64,000 nt of DNA, taken from the NCBI RefSeq assembly GCF_001182745.1, contig NZ_LN868939.1, positions 1,240,001 to 1,304,000 on the forward strand, in the 5' to 3' direction. This DNA is from Nocardia farcinica. Its GTDB lineage: Bacteria > Actinomycetota > Actinomycetes > Mycobacteriales > Mycobacteriaceae. Positions 38,137 to 47,357 of this stretch are shown here, one piece after another (position 1 is the first letter of the stretch; each line of letters begins with the position of its first letter). The translations under genes and the position numbers were made by a program. The notes beneath the pieces were generated by a model, which was not told the origin of the DNA, did not search any database, and saw only the letters and a program-made list of their open reading frames with translations.

Positions 38137-39474
38137 GTGAGTGCTTCTCCGCGCGCGACCCATGCCTCGGCGGCGGCTTCGGCCCGGCTCTTCGACCGGG
38201 CCGCCCAGGTGATCCCCGGCGGCGTCAACTCGCCGGTGCGGGCCTTCCGATCGGTCGGCGGCACCCCCCGCTTCATCGCCTCGGCCGACGGCTACACCCT
38301 CACCGACGCCGACGGCAACGAGTATGTCGACCTGGTGTGTTCGTGGGGCCCGATGATTCTCGGGCACGCGCACCCCGCGGTGGTCGACGCGGTGCGGCGG
38401 GCGGCCACCGGCGGCCTGTCCTTCGGTGCGCCGACCGAGGCCGAGGTGGAGCTGGCCGAGCACATCGTGGCGCGGGTCGCCCCGGTGGACCGCGTCCGGC
38501 TGGTCAACTCCGGCACCGAAGCCACCATGAGCGCGGTCCGGCTGGCCCGCGGTTTCACCGGCCGCACCAAGATCATCAAGTTCGCCGGCTGCTACCACGG
38601 GCACGTGGACGCGCTGCTCGCCGACGCGGGTTCGGGTGTGGCGACCCTCGGGCTACCGACCTCGCCCGGCGTCACCGGCGCCCAGGCGGCCGACACGATC
38701 GTGCTGCCCTACAACGACCTGGACGCCGTCGCCGCGGCCTTCGAGGCCAACCCCGGCGAGATCGCCTGCGTCATCACCGAGGCCGCCGCGGGCAACATGG
38801 GCGCGGTCGCACCACTGCCCGGTTTCAACGCGGGCCTGCGCGAACTCACCGAGAACCACGGCGCCCTGTTGATCATGGACGAGGTGATGACGGGCTTCCG
38901 GGTCAGCCGCTCGGGCTGGTACGGCCGCGAGGGCGTGGCGGGCGACCTGTACACCTTCGGAAAGGTGATGAGCGGTGGACTGCCCGCCGCCGCGTTCGGC
39001 GGACGCGCCGAGGTGATGAACCAGCTGGCTCCGCTCGGGCCGGTGTACCAGGCGGGCACGCTGTCGGGTAACCCGGTGGCCGTCGCCGCGGGCCTGGCCA
39101 CGCTGCGCGCCGCCGACGACGCGGTCTACGCCGCGCTGGATCGCAACGCCGAGCGGCTCGGCGGACTGCTCACCGAGGCGCTCACCGCGGCCGGGGTCGA
39201 GCACCAGGTCCAGTTCGCGGGCAATATGGTGAGCGTGTTCTTCAGCGACCGCCCGGTCACCGACTACGCCACCGCCAAGGCCAGCCAGACCTGGCGTTTC
39301 CCCGCCTTCTTCCACGCGCTGCTCGACGGCGGTGTGTACGCGCCGCCGAGTGCGTTCGAGGCGTGGTTCGTCTCCGCGGCGCTCGACGAGGACGCATTCG
39401 CCCGTATCGCCGCAGCCCTGCCCGCCGCCGCTCGCGCGGCCGCGGCCGCCACCCCCGAAGGATCCCGCGCGTGA
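38137..39474 (+). CDS. hemL: Glutamate-1-semialdehyde 2,1-aminomutase
   Basis: HemL converts glutamate-1-semialdehyde to 5-aminolevulinate with PLP, the step after HemA. The 445-residue protein has [45 protein letters not shown] and the PLP lysine in [17 protein letters not shown]. The GTG at 38137 is chosen because it starts about 20 residues before the conserved core. Its stop overlaps the phosphatase start (GTGA). Confidence 0.96.
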   Translation: MSASPRATHASAAASARLFDRAAQVIPGGVNSPVRAFRSVGGTPRFIASADGYTLTDADGNEYVDLVCSWGPMILGHAHPAVVDAVRRAATGGLSFGAPTEAEVELAEHIVARVAPVDRVRLVNSGTEATMSAVRLARGFTGRTKIIKFAGCYHGHVDALLADAGSGVATLGLPTSPGVTGAQAADTIVLPYNDLDAVAAAFEANPGEIACVITEAAAGNMGAVAPLPGFNAGLRELTENHGALLIMDEVMTGFRVSRSGWYGREGVAGDLYTFGKVMSGGLPAAAFGGRAEVMNQLAPLGPVYQAGTLSGNPVAVAAGLATLRAADDAVYAALDRNAERLGGLLTEALTAAGVEHQVQFAGNMVSVFFSDRPVTDYATAKASQTWRFPAFFHALLDGGVYAPPSAFEAWFVSAALDEDAFARIAAALPAAARAAAAATPEGSRA

Positions 39475-40535
39475 GTCCCGACCACGACCAGCCCGCCGAG
39501 CGCCGCGAACCACTCGAGGCCGACAACCCCGCCGCCGACACCACCGCCGACCTGACCGTCGCCCCGCCCGCCGCCGACGCGACAGCGGCCCCCACCGCGG
39601 ATTCGGCCGTCCCCGTGCCGTCGGCGACCGACGCAGAGCCGGGGTTCGATCCGGACCGGCCCTCGCCCACCGTCGCCGAGCAGGCGGTGGCGCCCGACGC
39701 GCCCGCCGCCGCGCAGTCGGCACCGACGAGCGCCGAGGAGACCGAGGCCGGTTTCCCGACCATCGATGCCCCGTTCAGTGAGGCCGAAGCCAGGGGCTCC
39801 GCCGCTGCCGATGCCGATTCGCCGGCCGCCGACCGGGCCGCGCGCGCCACCGTGGCGCACACCGAAACCCGTGCGCCGCAAGCTGATTCGCTCGATGCCG
39901 ACGACGAGGTCGAGACCATCGTGCATGTGCTGCGGCACGGCGAGGTGCACAACCCCAACGGCATCCTCTACGGCCGGCTGCCCGGCTTCGGGCTCTCGGT
40001 CACCGGCCGGGCCCAGGCGGGCGCGGTCGCGCGGGCGCTGGCCGATCACGACATCGCCCTGGTGATCGCCTCGCCGCTGCAGCGCGCGCAGGAGACCGCC
40101 GAGCCGATCGCCGCGCAGCACGGGCTGCTCGTGCGCACCGACGAGAACCTCATCGAGGCGGGCAACACCTTCGAGGGCCTGCGCGTGTCGGTGGGCGACG
40201 GCGCACTGCGCAAGCCGCGGCACTGGTGGAAGCTGCGCGATCCGTTCACCCCGTCCTGGGGCGAGCCCTACCTGCAGATCGCGCACCGGATGCTGGCCGC
40301 GGTGAACAAGGCGCGGGTGGAGGCGGCGGGCCACGAGGCGGTCCTGGTCTCGCACCAGCTGCCGGTCTGGACGCTGCGCCGGTTCCTGCAGGGCCAGCGG
40401 CTCTGGCACGACCCGCGCACCCGGCAGTGCTCGCTGGCCTCGCTGACCTCGCTGGTCTACCGCGGCGACACCCTGGTCGACATCGTCTACTCCGAGCCCG
40501 CGGGCGGGTCGGATCCCACGGTGCACGGCGCATGA
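39471..40535 (+). CDS. Histidine phosphatase family protein with a long disordered N-terminus
   Basis: A 354-residue protein equivalent to Rv0525. The C-terminal 205 residues are a phosphoglycerate-mutase-like phosphatase with [12 protein letters not shown], a second histidine in [10 protein letters not shown], and Arg in SPLQRAQET. The first 145 residues are Ala/Pro/Asp/Thr-rich and look disordered; I recall only about 200 residues in M. tuberculosis. The GTGA overlap with hemL supports the long start. The substrate is unknown. Confidence 0.82.
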   Translation: MSPDHDQPAERREPLEADNPAADTTADLTVAPPAADATAAPTADSAVPVPSATDAEPGFDPDRPSPTVAEQAVAPDAPAAAQSAPTSAEETEAGFPTIDAPFSEAEARGSAAADADSPAADRAARATVAHTETRAPQADSLDADDEVETIVHVLRHGEVHNPNGILYGRLPGFGLSVTGRAQAGAVARALADHDIALVIASPLQRAQETAEPIAAQHGLLVRTDENLIEAGNTFEGLRVSVGDGALRKPRHWWKLRDPFTPSWGEPYLQIAHRMLAAVNKARVEAAGHEAVLVSHQLPVWTLRRFLQGQRLWHDPRTRQCSLASLTSLVYRGDTLVDIVYSEPAGGSDPTVHGA

Positions 40536-41173
40536 GACGCCCCGCGTCGTTCCCGGCGCACCGGTCCGCGCGGCCGGTGCGGGTCGTGGCGGCTCTGCTC
40601 GCGTGCGTGGCGCTGGTCGCCGGGCTGGCGGGCTGCTCCACCGGGACCGACGCGGTCGCCACCGGCGGCACCTTCGAATTCGTCTCGCCGGGCGGCAAGA
40701 CCGACATCTTCTACGATCCGCCCGCCGCGCGCGGCACCATCGGCGAGTTGTCCGGCCCCGACCTGATGACCGACGGGAAGACGATCTCGGTCGCCGACCA
40801 CCCCGGCCAGGTCGTGGTGCTCAACATCTGGGGCCAGTGGTGCGGGCCGTGCCGGGCCGAAGCCCCCGCGCTCGAGCGGGTCTACGAGGCGACCAAGGAC
40901 TCCGGGGTGGTCTTCCTCGGCATCAACGTGCGCGATTTCCAGCAGGACAAGGCGCGCGACTTCGTCACCGACAACAAGGTCGGCTACCCCTCGATCTACG
41001 ACCCGGCCATGCGCACCCTGCTCGCGTTGGGCGGCAACTTCCCGACCAGCGTCATCCCCACCACGCTGGTGCTCGATCGCGAGCACCGGGTCGCCGCGGT
41101 GTTCCTGCGCACCCTGCTCGCCGAGGACCTGCAACCGGTCGTGCAGCGCATCGCCGAGGAGGGCAGGCAGTGA
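40532..41173 (+). CDS. TlpA/ResA-type thiol-disulfide lipoprotein
   Basis: A 213-residue extracytoplasmic thioredoxin-like lipoprotein, first gene of a cytochrome c maturation set (Rv0526-like). The lipobox is LAGC (Cys about 35). The redox motif is WGQWCGPCRAE, and the cis-Pro lies in VIPTTLVLD. It should keep apocytochrome cysteines reduced before heme attachment and receive electrons from CcdA. ATGA and GTGA overlaps link it to its neighbours. Confidence 0.93.
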   Translation: MRRPASFPAHRSARPVRVVAALLACVALVAGLAGCSTGTDAVATGGTFEFVSPGGKTDIFYDPPAARGTIGELSGPDLMTDGKTISVADHPGQVVVLNIWGQWCGPCRAEAPALERVYEATKDSGVVFLGINVRDFQQDKARDFVTDNKVGYPSIYDPAMRTLLALGGNFPTSVIPTTLVLDREHRVAAVFLRTLLAEDLQPVVQRIAEEGRQ

Positions 41174-42000
41174 CCGTGCTCGCCGGGGTGGGGGAATCGT
41201 TCCAGCAGACCGCGGCCACCGGCCCGGTGCTGCTCGCGCTCGGCGCCTGCGTGCTGGCGGGGCTGGTGTCCTTCGCCTCGCCGTGCGTGGTGCCGCTCGT
41301 GCCGGGCTACCTGTCCTATCTGGCCGGACTGGTCGGCGCGGAGGCGCCGCCCGCCACCGCGGCGGAGGCGGCCGAGGGGCGGGTCGCCACCGTCACCACC
41401 GCCGACCGCGCGGCGAAATTGCGTGTCGCCGGTGCGGCCGGACTCTTCGTCGCCGGGTTCACCGTGGTCTTCGTGCTCGCCACCGCGACGGTGTTCGGAC
41501 TCATCCAGACCCTCAACGTCAATCGCGACCTGCTGCAACGGGTCGGCGGTGTGGTGACGATCGTGATGGGCCTGGCGTTCCTCGGCCTGATCCCGGCGTT
41601 GCAGCGCGACACCCGGATGGCGCCGCGCAGGCTCACCGGCATCGTGGGTGCGCCGCTGCTCGGCGGCGTGTTCGCCCTGGGCTGGACCCCGTGCCTCGGC
41701 CCGACGCTGTCGGGGGTGATGGCGGTGGCCGCGGGCACCGAGGGCACCACCGCGGTTCGCGGCGTCGCCCTGATCGTGGCCTACTGCCTCGGTCTCGGGC
41801 TGCCGTTCATCGTCCTGGCCTTCGGCTCGGCGGGCGCGCTGCGCGGCGTCGGGTGGTTGCGCCGCAACTCGCGCACCATCCAGATCATCGGCGGCCTGCT
41901 GCTCGTCGCGGTCGGGATCGCGCTGGTCACCGGAGCCTGGGACCAGTTCGTCGGCTGGGTGCGCGACGCGTTCGTCTCCGAGGTGACCCTGCCGATATGA
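41170..42000 (+). CDS. ccdA: Cytochrome c biogenesis protein CcdA
   Basis: A 276-residue membrane protein with six helices that carries reducing power across the membrane. The two conserved cysteines are in SFASPCVVPLVPGY (helix 1) and LGWTPCLGP (helix 4). A soluble loop rich in Ala and Glu follows the first helix pair. GTG start inside the preceding stop; resB begins inside its stop (ATGA). Confidence 0.95.
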   Translation: MTVLAGVGESFQQTAATGPVLLALGACVLAGLVSFASPCVVPLVPGYLSYLAGLVGAEAPPATAAEAAEGRVATVTTADRAAKLRVAGAAGLFVAGFTVVFVLATATVFGLIQTLNVNRDLLQRVGGVVTIVMGLAFLGLIPALQRDTRMAPRRLTGIVGAPLLGGVFALGWTPCLGPTLSGVMAVAAGTEGTTAVRGVALIVAYCLGLGLPFIVLAFGSAGALRGVGWLRRNSRTIQIIGGLLLVAVGIALVTGAWDQFVGWVRDAFVSEVTLPI

Positions 42001-43670
42001 CCGTGACCGAACAGCCCGCCGCCGACCCCGCCCCCCGGACCCCGCCCCGCCAGTCGCTCCCCGGGCGCGCCTGGGCGCTGGTGCGCAACACCTGGCGCGG
42101 CCTCACCAGCATGCGCACCGCGCTGGTGCTGCTGTTCCTGCTGGCGCTGGCCGCCATTCCCGGCGCGCTGCTGCCCCAGCGCAGCCTCAACGAGCAGAAG
42201 GTCGAGCAGTACATCGCCGACCGGCCGACGCTCGGGCCGTGGATGGACCGGTTCGAGTTGTTCGACGTGTTCGGCAGCTTCTGGTTCACCGCGATCTACG
42301 TGCTGCTGTTCATCTCCCTGGTGGGCTGCATCCTGCCGCGCTCGCTGGACCACTACCGCGCGCTGCGCACCCCGCCGGTGCGGGCGCCGCGCAATCTGGC
42401 GCGGCTGCCGCACCATCACGAGGACCGTTCGGCGCGCACGCCGCAGCAGGTGATCGACCATGCCCGCACCCAGTTGCGTGGCTGGCGCACCGAGGTGCGG
42501 GAGGGCGGTCGCGAGGGCGAGCTCACCGTGTCGGCGGAGAAGGGCTACTTCCGCGAATTCGGCAACCTGGTCTTCCACCTGGCGCTGGTCGGGCTGCTGG
42601 TGTCGATCGCGGTCGGCAAGCTGTTCGGTTACGAGGGCAGCGTCATCGTCATCGCCGACGACGGGCCCGGCTTCTGCACCACCTCGCCCGCGGTGTTCGA
42701 CTCCTTCCGCGCGGGCAACGTCAACGACGGCACCGGTATGACCCCGATCTGCGTGCGGGTCAAGGACTTCCGCGCCGACTACCTCGACACCGGCCAGGCC
42801 GAGATGTTCACCTCCAATATCGCCTACCAGGCCGGGGACGACCTGCGCACCGGCACCTGGCGCGAGACCACCTTGAAGGTGAACCATCCGCTGCGCGTCG
42901 AGGGCGACCGGCTCTACCTGCAGGGTCACGGCTACGCGCCGACCTTCACCGTCACCTTCCCGGACGGGCAGACCAGGACCGAGACCATCCAGTGGCGGCC
43001 CGACGACGCGCGCACCTTCCTGTCCAGCGGCGTGCTGCGCATCGACCCGCCCGGCGGCATGTACGCCACCGACGAGGAGCGCCGCCGGAACCAGATCGCC
43101 ATCGAGGGCCTGTTCGCGCCGACCGCCATGCTGCACGGCAGCCTGCTCACCTCCGTGTTCCCGCGGATGGACGACCCGGCCGTCGCGGTCGACATCTATC
43201 GCGGCGACACCGGGCTGGACACCGGCAGGCCGCAGTCGTTGTTCGCGCTGGACCAGGAACTGGTCCGGCAGGGCAGGCTCGCCAAGGAAGCCAGGGTGAA
43301 CCTGCGCCCCGGCGAGTCGACCACCCTGCCCAACGGCACGAAGGTCACCTTCGACGGCGCGAAGGAGTTCGTGAACCTGCAGGTCTCGCACGACCCGGCG
43401 CAGCAGTGGGTGCTGGTGAGCGCGCTGACGATGATGGCGGGCCTGCTGGTCTCGCTGCTGGTGAAGCGGCGCCGTATCTGGATCCGGGTCTACCCCGCCC
43501 GCGACGATGCCGGTACCGTGGACCAACGACACACCGTAGTAGAGATGGGCGGTCTGGCCAGGACCGACCAGGCGGGCTGGGGCGCCGAGTTCGACCGGCT
43601 GCGCGCGCGCCTGCTCGAACCGGACACCGACACGGCGGCCCGCACCGGGGCCGACACCACGGGAGACTGA
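41997..43670 (+). CDS. resB: Cytochrome c biogenesis protein ResB
   Basis: A 557-residue membrane protein (Rv0528-like). Three N-terminal helices (about 38-55, 95-115, 185-205), a large outer-face domain, and one C-terminal helix (about 465-485) match ResB/Ccs1. With CcsB it forms the system II heme-transfer complex. The first part has SMRTALVLLFLLALAAIPGA and EKGYFREFGNLVFHLAL, both typical. Confidence 0.95.
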   Translation: MTVTEQPAADPAPRTPPRQSLPGRAWALVRNTWRGLTSMRTALVLLFLLALAAIPGALLPQRSLNEQKVEQYIADRPTLGPWMDRFELFDVFGSFWFTAIYVLLFISLVGCILPRSLDHYRALRTPPVRAPRNLARLPHHHEDRSARTPQQVIDHARTQLRGWRTEVREGGREGELTVSAEKGYFREFGNLVFHLALVGLLVSIAVGKLFGYEGSVIVIADDGPGFCTTSPAVFDSFRAGNVNDGTGMTPICVRVKDFRADYLDTGQAEMFTSNIAYQAGDDLRTGTWRETTLKVNHPLRVEGDRLYLQGHGYAPTFTVTFPDGQTRTETIQWRPDDARTFLSSGVLRIDPPGGMYATDEERRRNQIAIEGLFAPTAMLHGSLLTSVFPRMDDPAVAVDIYRGDTGLDTGRPQSLFALDQELVRQGRLAKEARVNLRPGESTTLPNGTKVTFDGAKEFVNLQVSHDPAQQWVLVSALTMMAGLLVSLLVKRRRIWIRVYPARDDAGTVDQRHTVVEMGGLARTDQAGWGAEFDRLRARLLEPDTDTAARTGADTTGD

Positions 43671-43672
43671 CG

Positions 43673-44641
43673 ATGCCGATCGACGACACCCTCGCCCAGT
43701 ACAGCGATCTCGCCTTCAAGACCGCGCTGATCGTGTACACCCTGGTGCTCGGGCTGCTGATCTGGCAGTACTCCTCGGCCCAGGTGCGCAAGGTCGGCGA
43801 GCGCGAACTCGTCACCGCCGGCGGCGGGGGAGAGCGGCCGACCGGGCCCGGCAAGCTGGTGGAACCGGCGGCCAGGCCGCTGTCCGAGCGACTGGGCAAC
43901 ATGGCGTTCTCGGTGCTCGTCGTCGGCTTCGTGCTGCACGTGGCCTCGATCGTGTTGCGTGGCTTCGCCACCGACCGGTTCCCGCTGGGCAACATGTACG
44001 AGTTCGTCACCATGGCCTGTGCGGCCGCGGTGCTGGTCGGCTTCGGACTGCTGCGCGAGCAGCGCTACCGCTCGATGTGGGTGTTCCTGCTCGTGCCGGT
44101 GCTGATCCTGATGTTCCTGGCGGGCACCGTGCTCTACGCCGACGCCGCGCCGGTGGTGCCCGCGCTGCGCTCGTTCTGGCTGCCGCTGCACGTGACCATC
44201 GTCAGCGTCGGCAGTGGCGTGTTCCTGGTCTCGGGCGTGGCCAGCCTGCTGTTCCTGTACCGGATCCGCCAGCCCGAGGGGCAGGAGTCGGGCAACGTCC
44301 TCGGCGCGATCGCCAAGCGCCTGCCCGACGCCCGCACCCTGGACCGGCTCGCCTACCGCACCACGATCATCGGCTTCCCGTTGTTCGGCGCCGGCGTCAT
44401 CCTGGGCGCCATCTGGGCCGAGGCCGCCTGGGGCCGCTTCTGGGGCTGGGACCCCAAGGAGACCTGCTCCTTCATCGCCTGGGTCCTCTACGCCGCCTAC
44501 CTGCACGCCCGCGCCACCTCCGGCTGGCGCGACACCAAGGCCGCCTGGATCAACGTGGCCGCCTTCGTCGCCATGCTCTTCAACCTGTTCATCATCAACC
44601 TGGTGATCAGCGGCCTGCACAGCTACGCGGGACTCACCTAG
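43673..44641 (+). CDS. ccsB: Cytochrome c biogenesis protein CcsA/ResC type
   Basis: A 322-residue membrane protein with about eight helices. The tryptophan-rich heme-handling motif WGRFWGWDPKETCSF is present, with conserved histidines in PLHVTIV and LHSYAGL. It works with ResB to attach heme to apocytochromes on the outer face. The start is 3 bases after the resB stop. An imperfect hairpin follows at 44682-44714. Confidence 0.95.
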   Translation: MPIDDTLAQYSDLAFKTALIVYTLVLGLLIWQYSSAQVRKVGERELVTAGGGGERPTGPGKLVEPAARPLSERLGNMAFSVLVVGFVLHVASIVLRGFATDRFPLGNMYEFVTMACAAAVLVGFGLLREQRYRSMWVFLLVPVLILMFLAGTVLYADAAPVVPALRSFWLPLHVTIVSVGSGVFLVSGVASLLFLYRIRQPEGQESGNVLGAIAKRLPDARTLDRLAYRTTIIGFPLFGAGVILGAIWAEAAWGRFWGWDPKETCSFIAWVLYAAYLHARATSGWRDTKAAWINVAAFVAMLFNLFIINLVISGLHSYAGLT

Positions 44642-44681
44642 GAAGGCCGAACGGCGGGGGCGGGTGCACTGCTCGAGGATG

Positions 44682-44714
44682 GTGCGGGCCCTGGCCCCGA
44701 CTCGGGCCCCGCAC
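44682..44714. terminator. Imperfect hairpin between ccsB and the minus-strand small genes
   Basis: GTGCGGGCCC (44682-44691) pairs with GGGCCCCGCAC (44704-44714) with one bulged C. It can end ccsB transcription and, on the other strand, lies just past the stop of the Met-rich frame. Confidence 0.5.
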
Positions 44715-44728
44715 GGCGGGATCTGTCA

Positions 44729-44842
44729 CTACATCATGGGCATGTTCGGGAACATCATGTTCCACATGTTCCGGAGCATGGCCATCATCTGCATACACAT
44801 CTCGTTCATCGTGGCGATCTCTTTCTCGAGCGCGGCCCACAA
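44729..44842 (-). CDS. Candidate methionine-rich micropeptide
   Basis: A short frame encodes 37 residues from a TTG at 44842, or 26 from an ATG at 44809. Twelve of the last 26 residues are Met and one is Cys (MNEMCMQMMAM, then MWNMM, then PNMPMM). The first part (WAALEKEIATMNEM) reads as an amphipathic helix. Nearly every codon ends in G or C. An AGAAAGAG stretch precedes the ATG. Met/Cys clusters of this kind bind Cu(I) in known proteins. The opposite strand also has an open frame (44664-44903) with the same wobble position, so the coding strand is unproven. Confidence 0.4.
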   Translation of the reverse strand: MWAALEKEIATMNEMCMQMMAMLRNMWNMMFPNMPMM

Positions 44843-44930
44843 TTTGCGGGCCGTTCACCGGCTACCCGGAATCGCGGGTGCCATGCCGGTGATCGTCACG
44901 TGACCGAGTACGTGGTCAGCGGTGGGTGGG

Positions 44931-45131
44931 TCAGCGGTCGGGATTGCCCTCGGTGTCGGGGTGCTGCTTGCGGGAGATCCGCCAGAGGAAATCCGGGTCG
45001 TCGTCGGGGCCGAGCACCGGGCGGCGACGCGGGGGCGGTGGGGCGGGATCGGCGGGCTTTCCGGGGCCGAACGCCTTCCAACACAGCACTGCCACCGCGA
45101 CCACAGCGATGAGGGCCAACAGGTACGTCAC
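44931..45131 (-). CDS. Small single-helix membrane protein
   Basis: A 66-residue protein with an N-terminal helix (YLLALIAVVAVAVLCWKAF) and a Pro/Arg/Asp-rich tail. The GTG at 45131 has an excellent AGGAGGT ribosome site 7 bases upstream, which rules out the longer GTG start at 45176. It lies 88 bases upstream of the Met-rich frame on the same strand. Function unknown. Confidence 0.72.
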   Translation of the reverse strand: MTYLLALIAVVAVAVLCWKAFGPGKPADPAPPPPRRRPVLGPDDDPDFLWRISRKQHPDTEGNPDR

Positions 45132-45207
45132 GTGGCTCACCTCCTGCCACCGAGGGTAGCCCCGTACGCGGTCCACGCCCAGCGTGGACCGCGAGAATCG
45201 AGCCCGC

Positions 45208-45423
45208 TCAGCGCTCGGGAGTGCCCGCCTCGGTGGTGAGCGACTTCAGCAACTGCATGACCTCGGACTCGCGGAAGCGGCGATGTCCACCGGGAGTGCG
45301 CAGCGACCCGAGGCGGCCCGCGTGCGCCCAGCGGGTGACGGTCTTGGGATCGACGTGGAACAGGGCGGCCACTTGGCCCGGGGTCAGCAAGGTGTCCTGG
45401 CCGCCGACGGTGATCGCACTCAT
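45208..45423 (-). CDS. bldC: BldC-type MerR-like transcriptional regulator
   Basis: A 71-residue DNA-binding protein. LLTPGQVAALFHVDPKTVTRWAHAG and LGSLRTPGGHRRFRESEV match Streptomyces BldC, a small MerR-like protein that controls development and binds DNA as head-to-tail oligomers. The ATG at 45423 is used; an in-frame upstream start is possible. Targets in this organism are unknown. Confidence 0.9.
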   Translation of the reverse strand: MSAITVGGQDTLLTPGQVAALFHVDPKTVTRWAHAGRLGSLRTPGGHRRFRESEVMQLLKSLTTEAGTPER

Positions 45424-45593
45424 AGCAAACCTCTCCGTTCTCGACAGTTCCCTCATCAGATGGCGCCATCGTCGCACCCGAACCCCTAGGTACTCGAACC
45501 ACCTACAGTTGGTAAAGGCGAAGTAATGGACAAATCGGATGTCCGTTCGAGGTGGCCGGACCCGGGCAACTCGGACGCGGCTAACCCGTGGCC

Positions 45594-45599
45594 TACCCT
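45594..45599 (+). promoter_or_regulatory. -10 box of a probable leaderless DUF4229 promoter
   Basis: TACCCT lies 7 bases before the GTG at 45607, with no ribosome site between. Confidence 0.4.
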
Positions 45600-45606
45600 G
45601 GTTCAG

Positions 45607-45948
45607 GTGAGCGAATCCACTGGATCGGAGAGTGCGCGGCCCGCCGGGAGTCCGCGCGTCGGACGCAGCCTGGCGATCAATCTGGCGCTGTACACCCTGG
45701 CCAGGCTGGTGCTGGTGGCCGTGATCACGGTGGTGATCGTGCTGGTGGCCCAGCTCGTGGATGTCCAGGTGCCGTTGGTGGTGGCGATTCTGTTCGCGCT
45801 GATCATCGCGATGCCGCTGTCGCTGACCCTGTTCAAGGGCCTGCGGGCGCGGGTGAACGCCGACATCGCGGCCGTCGACGCCAAGCGCAGGCAGGACAAG
45901 GCCCAGCTGCGGGCGCGGCTGCGCGGCGAAGGCGACGGCGCGCCGTGA
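45607..45948 (+). CDS. DUF4229 membrane protein
   Basis: A 113-residue protein with two membrane helices (about 24-46 and 52-74) and a basic C-terminal tail ([16 protein letters not shown]), the usual plan of the actinobacterial DUF4229 family. The GTG at 45607 is preferred over the ATG at 45526 because of the nearby -10 box and because family similarity starts near the first helix. Function unknown. Confidence 0.78.
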   Translation: MSESTGSESARPAGSPRVGRSLAINLALYTLARLVLVAVITVVIVLVAQLVDVQVPLVVAILFALIIAMPLSLTLFKGLRARVNADIAAVDAKRRQDKAQLRARLRGEGDGAP

Positions 45949-45961
45949 CCGGGGCGCGGCG

Positions 45962-47047
45962 GTGAAGTTCTGCGACCGCAGCGTCGCGCGCGACTGGGTG
46001 GACAACGCGGTGCGCCTGATCGACGCCGACGCCCAGCGCAGCGCCGACACCCATCTGCTCCGCTACCCGCTGCCCGCGGCGTGGAACATCCAGCTGTACC
46101 TGAAGGACGAGTCCACCCACATCACCGGCAGCCTGAAGCACCGGCTGGCCCGCTCGCTGTTCCTGTACGCGATCTGCAACGGCTGGGTCACCGAGGGCAC
46201 CACGATCGTGGAGGCGTCCTCGGGGTCGACGGCGGTGAGCGAGGCGTATTTCGCCAAGCTGCTCGGACTCGATTTCGTCGCGGTGATGCCGGCGAATACC
46301 TCGCCGCAGAAGATCGCGCTGATCGAGGCCCAGGGCGGCCGCTGTCACTTCGTGCGACGCCCGCCGGAGATGTACACCGAGGCCGCGCGGCTGGCGGCCG
46401 AGTGCGGCGGGCACTACATGGACCAGTTCACCCACGCCGAACGGGCCACCGACTGGCGCGGCAACAACAACATCGCCGAGAGCATCTACCACCAGCTGCG
46501 GTTGGAGACCCATCCGGTGCCGGAATGGATCGTGGTGGGCGCGGGCACCGGCGGAACCAGCGCCACCATCGGCCGCTACATCCGTTATCGCAGGCACGCC
46601 ACCAAGCTGGCGGTGGTCGACCCGGAGAACTCCGCCTTCTACGGCGGCTACGAGACCGGTGACGCGGGCTATCAGACCGGGATGCCGTCGCGCATCGAGG
46701 GCATCGGCCGTCCGCGGGTGGAGCCGTCGTTCGTGGGGCAGGTGGTCGACCGGATGATCGAGGTGCCCGACGCGGCCTCGATCGCGGCCATGCGCCATGC
46801 CGGCCGGGTACTGGGGCGGCGGGTCGGCGGCTCCACCGGCACCAACCTGTGGGGGGTGTTCGGCCTGATCGCCGAAATGCTGGCCGAGGGCCGCTCCGGC
46901 AGTGTGGTGACGCTGCTGTGCGACGGCGGTGACCGCTACGCCGGCACGTACTACGACGACGCGTGGGTGGCGGCCCAGGGGTTGAGCCTGGCCGAGCCCA
47001 CGGCGGTGCTGGAGGAGTTCCACGCCACCGGCCTCTGGAAGGGCTGA
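45962..47047 (+). CDS. PLP-dependent cysteine synthase-family enzyme (Cds1-like)
   Basis: A 361-residue fold-type II PLP enzyme. The PLP lysine is in [11 protein letters not shown], with the substrate loop [16 protein letters not shown] and the phosphate-binding [14 protein letters not shown]. It most resembles the M. tuberculosis Cds1/Rv3684 branch, which degrades cysteine to pyruvate, ammonia and sulfide. A synthase role cannot be excluded. GTG start, 13 bases after the DUF4229 gene. Confidence 0.85.
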   Translation: MKFCDRSVARDWVDNAVRLIDADAQRSADTHLLRYPLPAAWNIQLYLKDESTHITGSLKHRLARSLFLYAICNGWVTEGTTIVEASSGSTAVSEAYFAKLLGLDFVAVMPANTSPQKIALIEAQGGRCHFVRRPPEMYTEAARLAAECGGHYMDQFTHAERATDWRGNNNIAESIYHQLRLETHPVPEWIVVGAGTGGTSATIGRYIRYRRHATKLAVVDPENSAFYGGYETGDAGYQTGMPSRIEGIGRPRVEPSFVGQVVDRMIEVPDAASIAAMRHAGRVLGRRVGGSTGTNLWGVFGLIAEMLAEGRSGSVVTLLCDGGDRYAGTYYDDAWVAAQGLSLAEPTAVLEEFHATGLWKG

Positions 47048-47090
47048 CTGTCCCACTCTCGATGACGGCGGGGTCGCCGCGCGCTCGCAA

Positions 47091-47137
47091 TGTCAATTTT
47101 TCTTGACATCTGCCGTGGATGTCAACGAAAATTGACG
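47091..47137. promoter_or_regulatory. Two operator palindromes over the HTH/Clp-N promoter
   Basis: TGTCAATTTTTCTTGACA (47091-47108) and TGTCAACGAAAATTGACG (47120-47137) share the TGTCAA-N6-TTGACA pattern, centres 29 bases apart. TTGACA at 47103-47108 can serve as -35, with GAAAAT at 47127-47132 as -10. The start codon follows two bases after the second palindrome, so the message is probably leaderless and self-regulated. Confidence 0.7.
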
Positions 47138-47138
47138 C

Positions 47139-47357
47139 ATGACGGAAGCGACCACTCTGGCAGCCGCGGCGGGCAGCCCGGATCCCGCGACCGGGCTCCG
47201 CGCGGTGCGCGCCCTGCGCCGACTGCTCGAACGACTGGAGGCGATCCAGGTGGCCAACGCCCGCGATCAGGGCTGGTCCTGGCAGGCCATCGCCGACGCG
47301 CTCGAGGTCAGCAAGCAGGCGGTCCACCAGAAATACAACCGGAAAGGCACCCGCTGA
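47139..47357 (+). CDS. Small helix-turn-helix protein
   Basis: A 72-residue protein. The C-terminal half is an HTH (GWSWQAIADALEVSKQAVHQKYNRKG), and the N-terminal half a helix (LRAVRALRRLLERLEAIQVANAR) that may dimerise. It is the likely regulator that binds the double palindrome just upstream. Its stop overlaps the start of the Clp-N gene by one base, and this two-gene order recurs in actinobacteria as far as I recall. Confidence 0.85.
   Translation: MTEATTLAAAAGSPDPATGLRAVRALRRLLERLEAIQVANARDQGWSWQAIADALEVSKQAVHQKYNRKGTR

Noticed and set aside
44664..44903. Plus-strand 79-codon frame with a Met/His-rich hydrophobic stretch
   Set aside because: It begins in the ccsB 3' hairpin, has no ribosome site and mirrors the minus-strand Met-rich frame. 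I kept the minus-strand candidate, though the choice is not certain.
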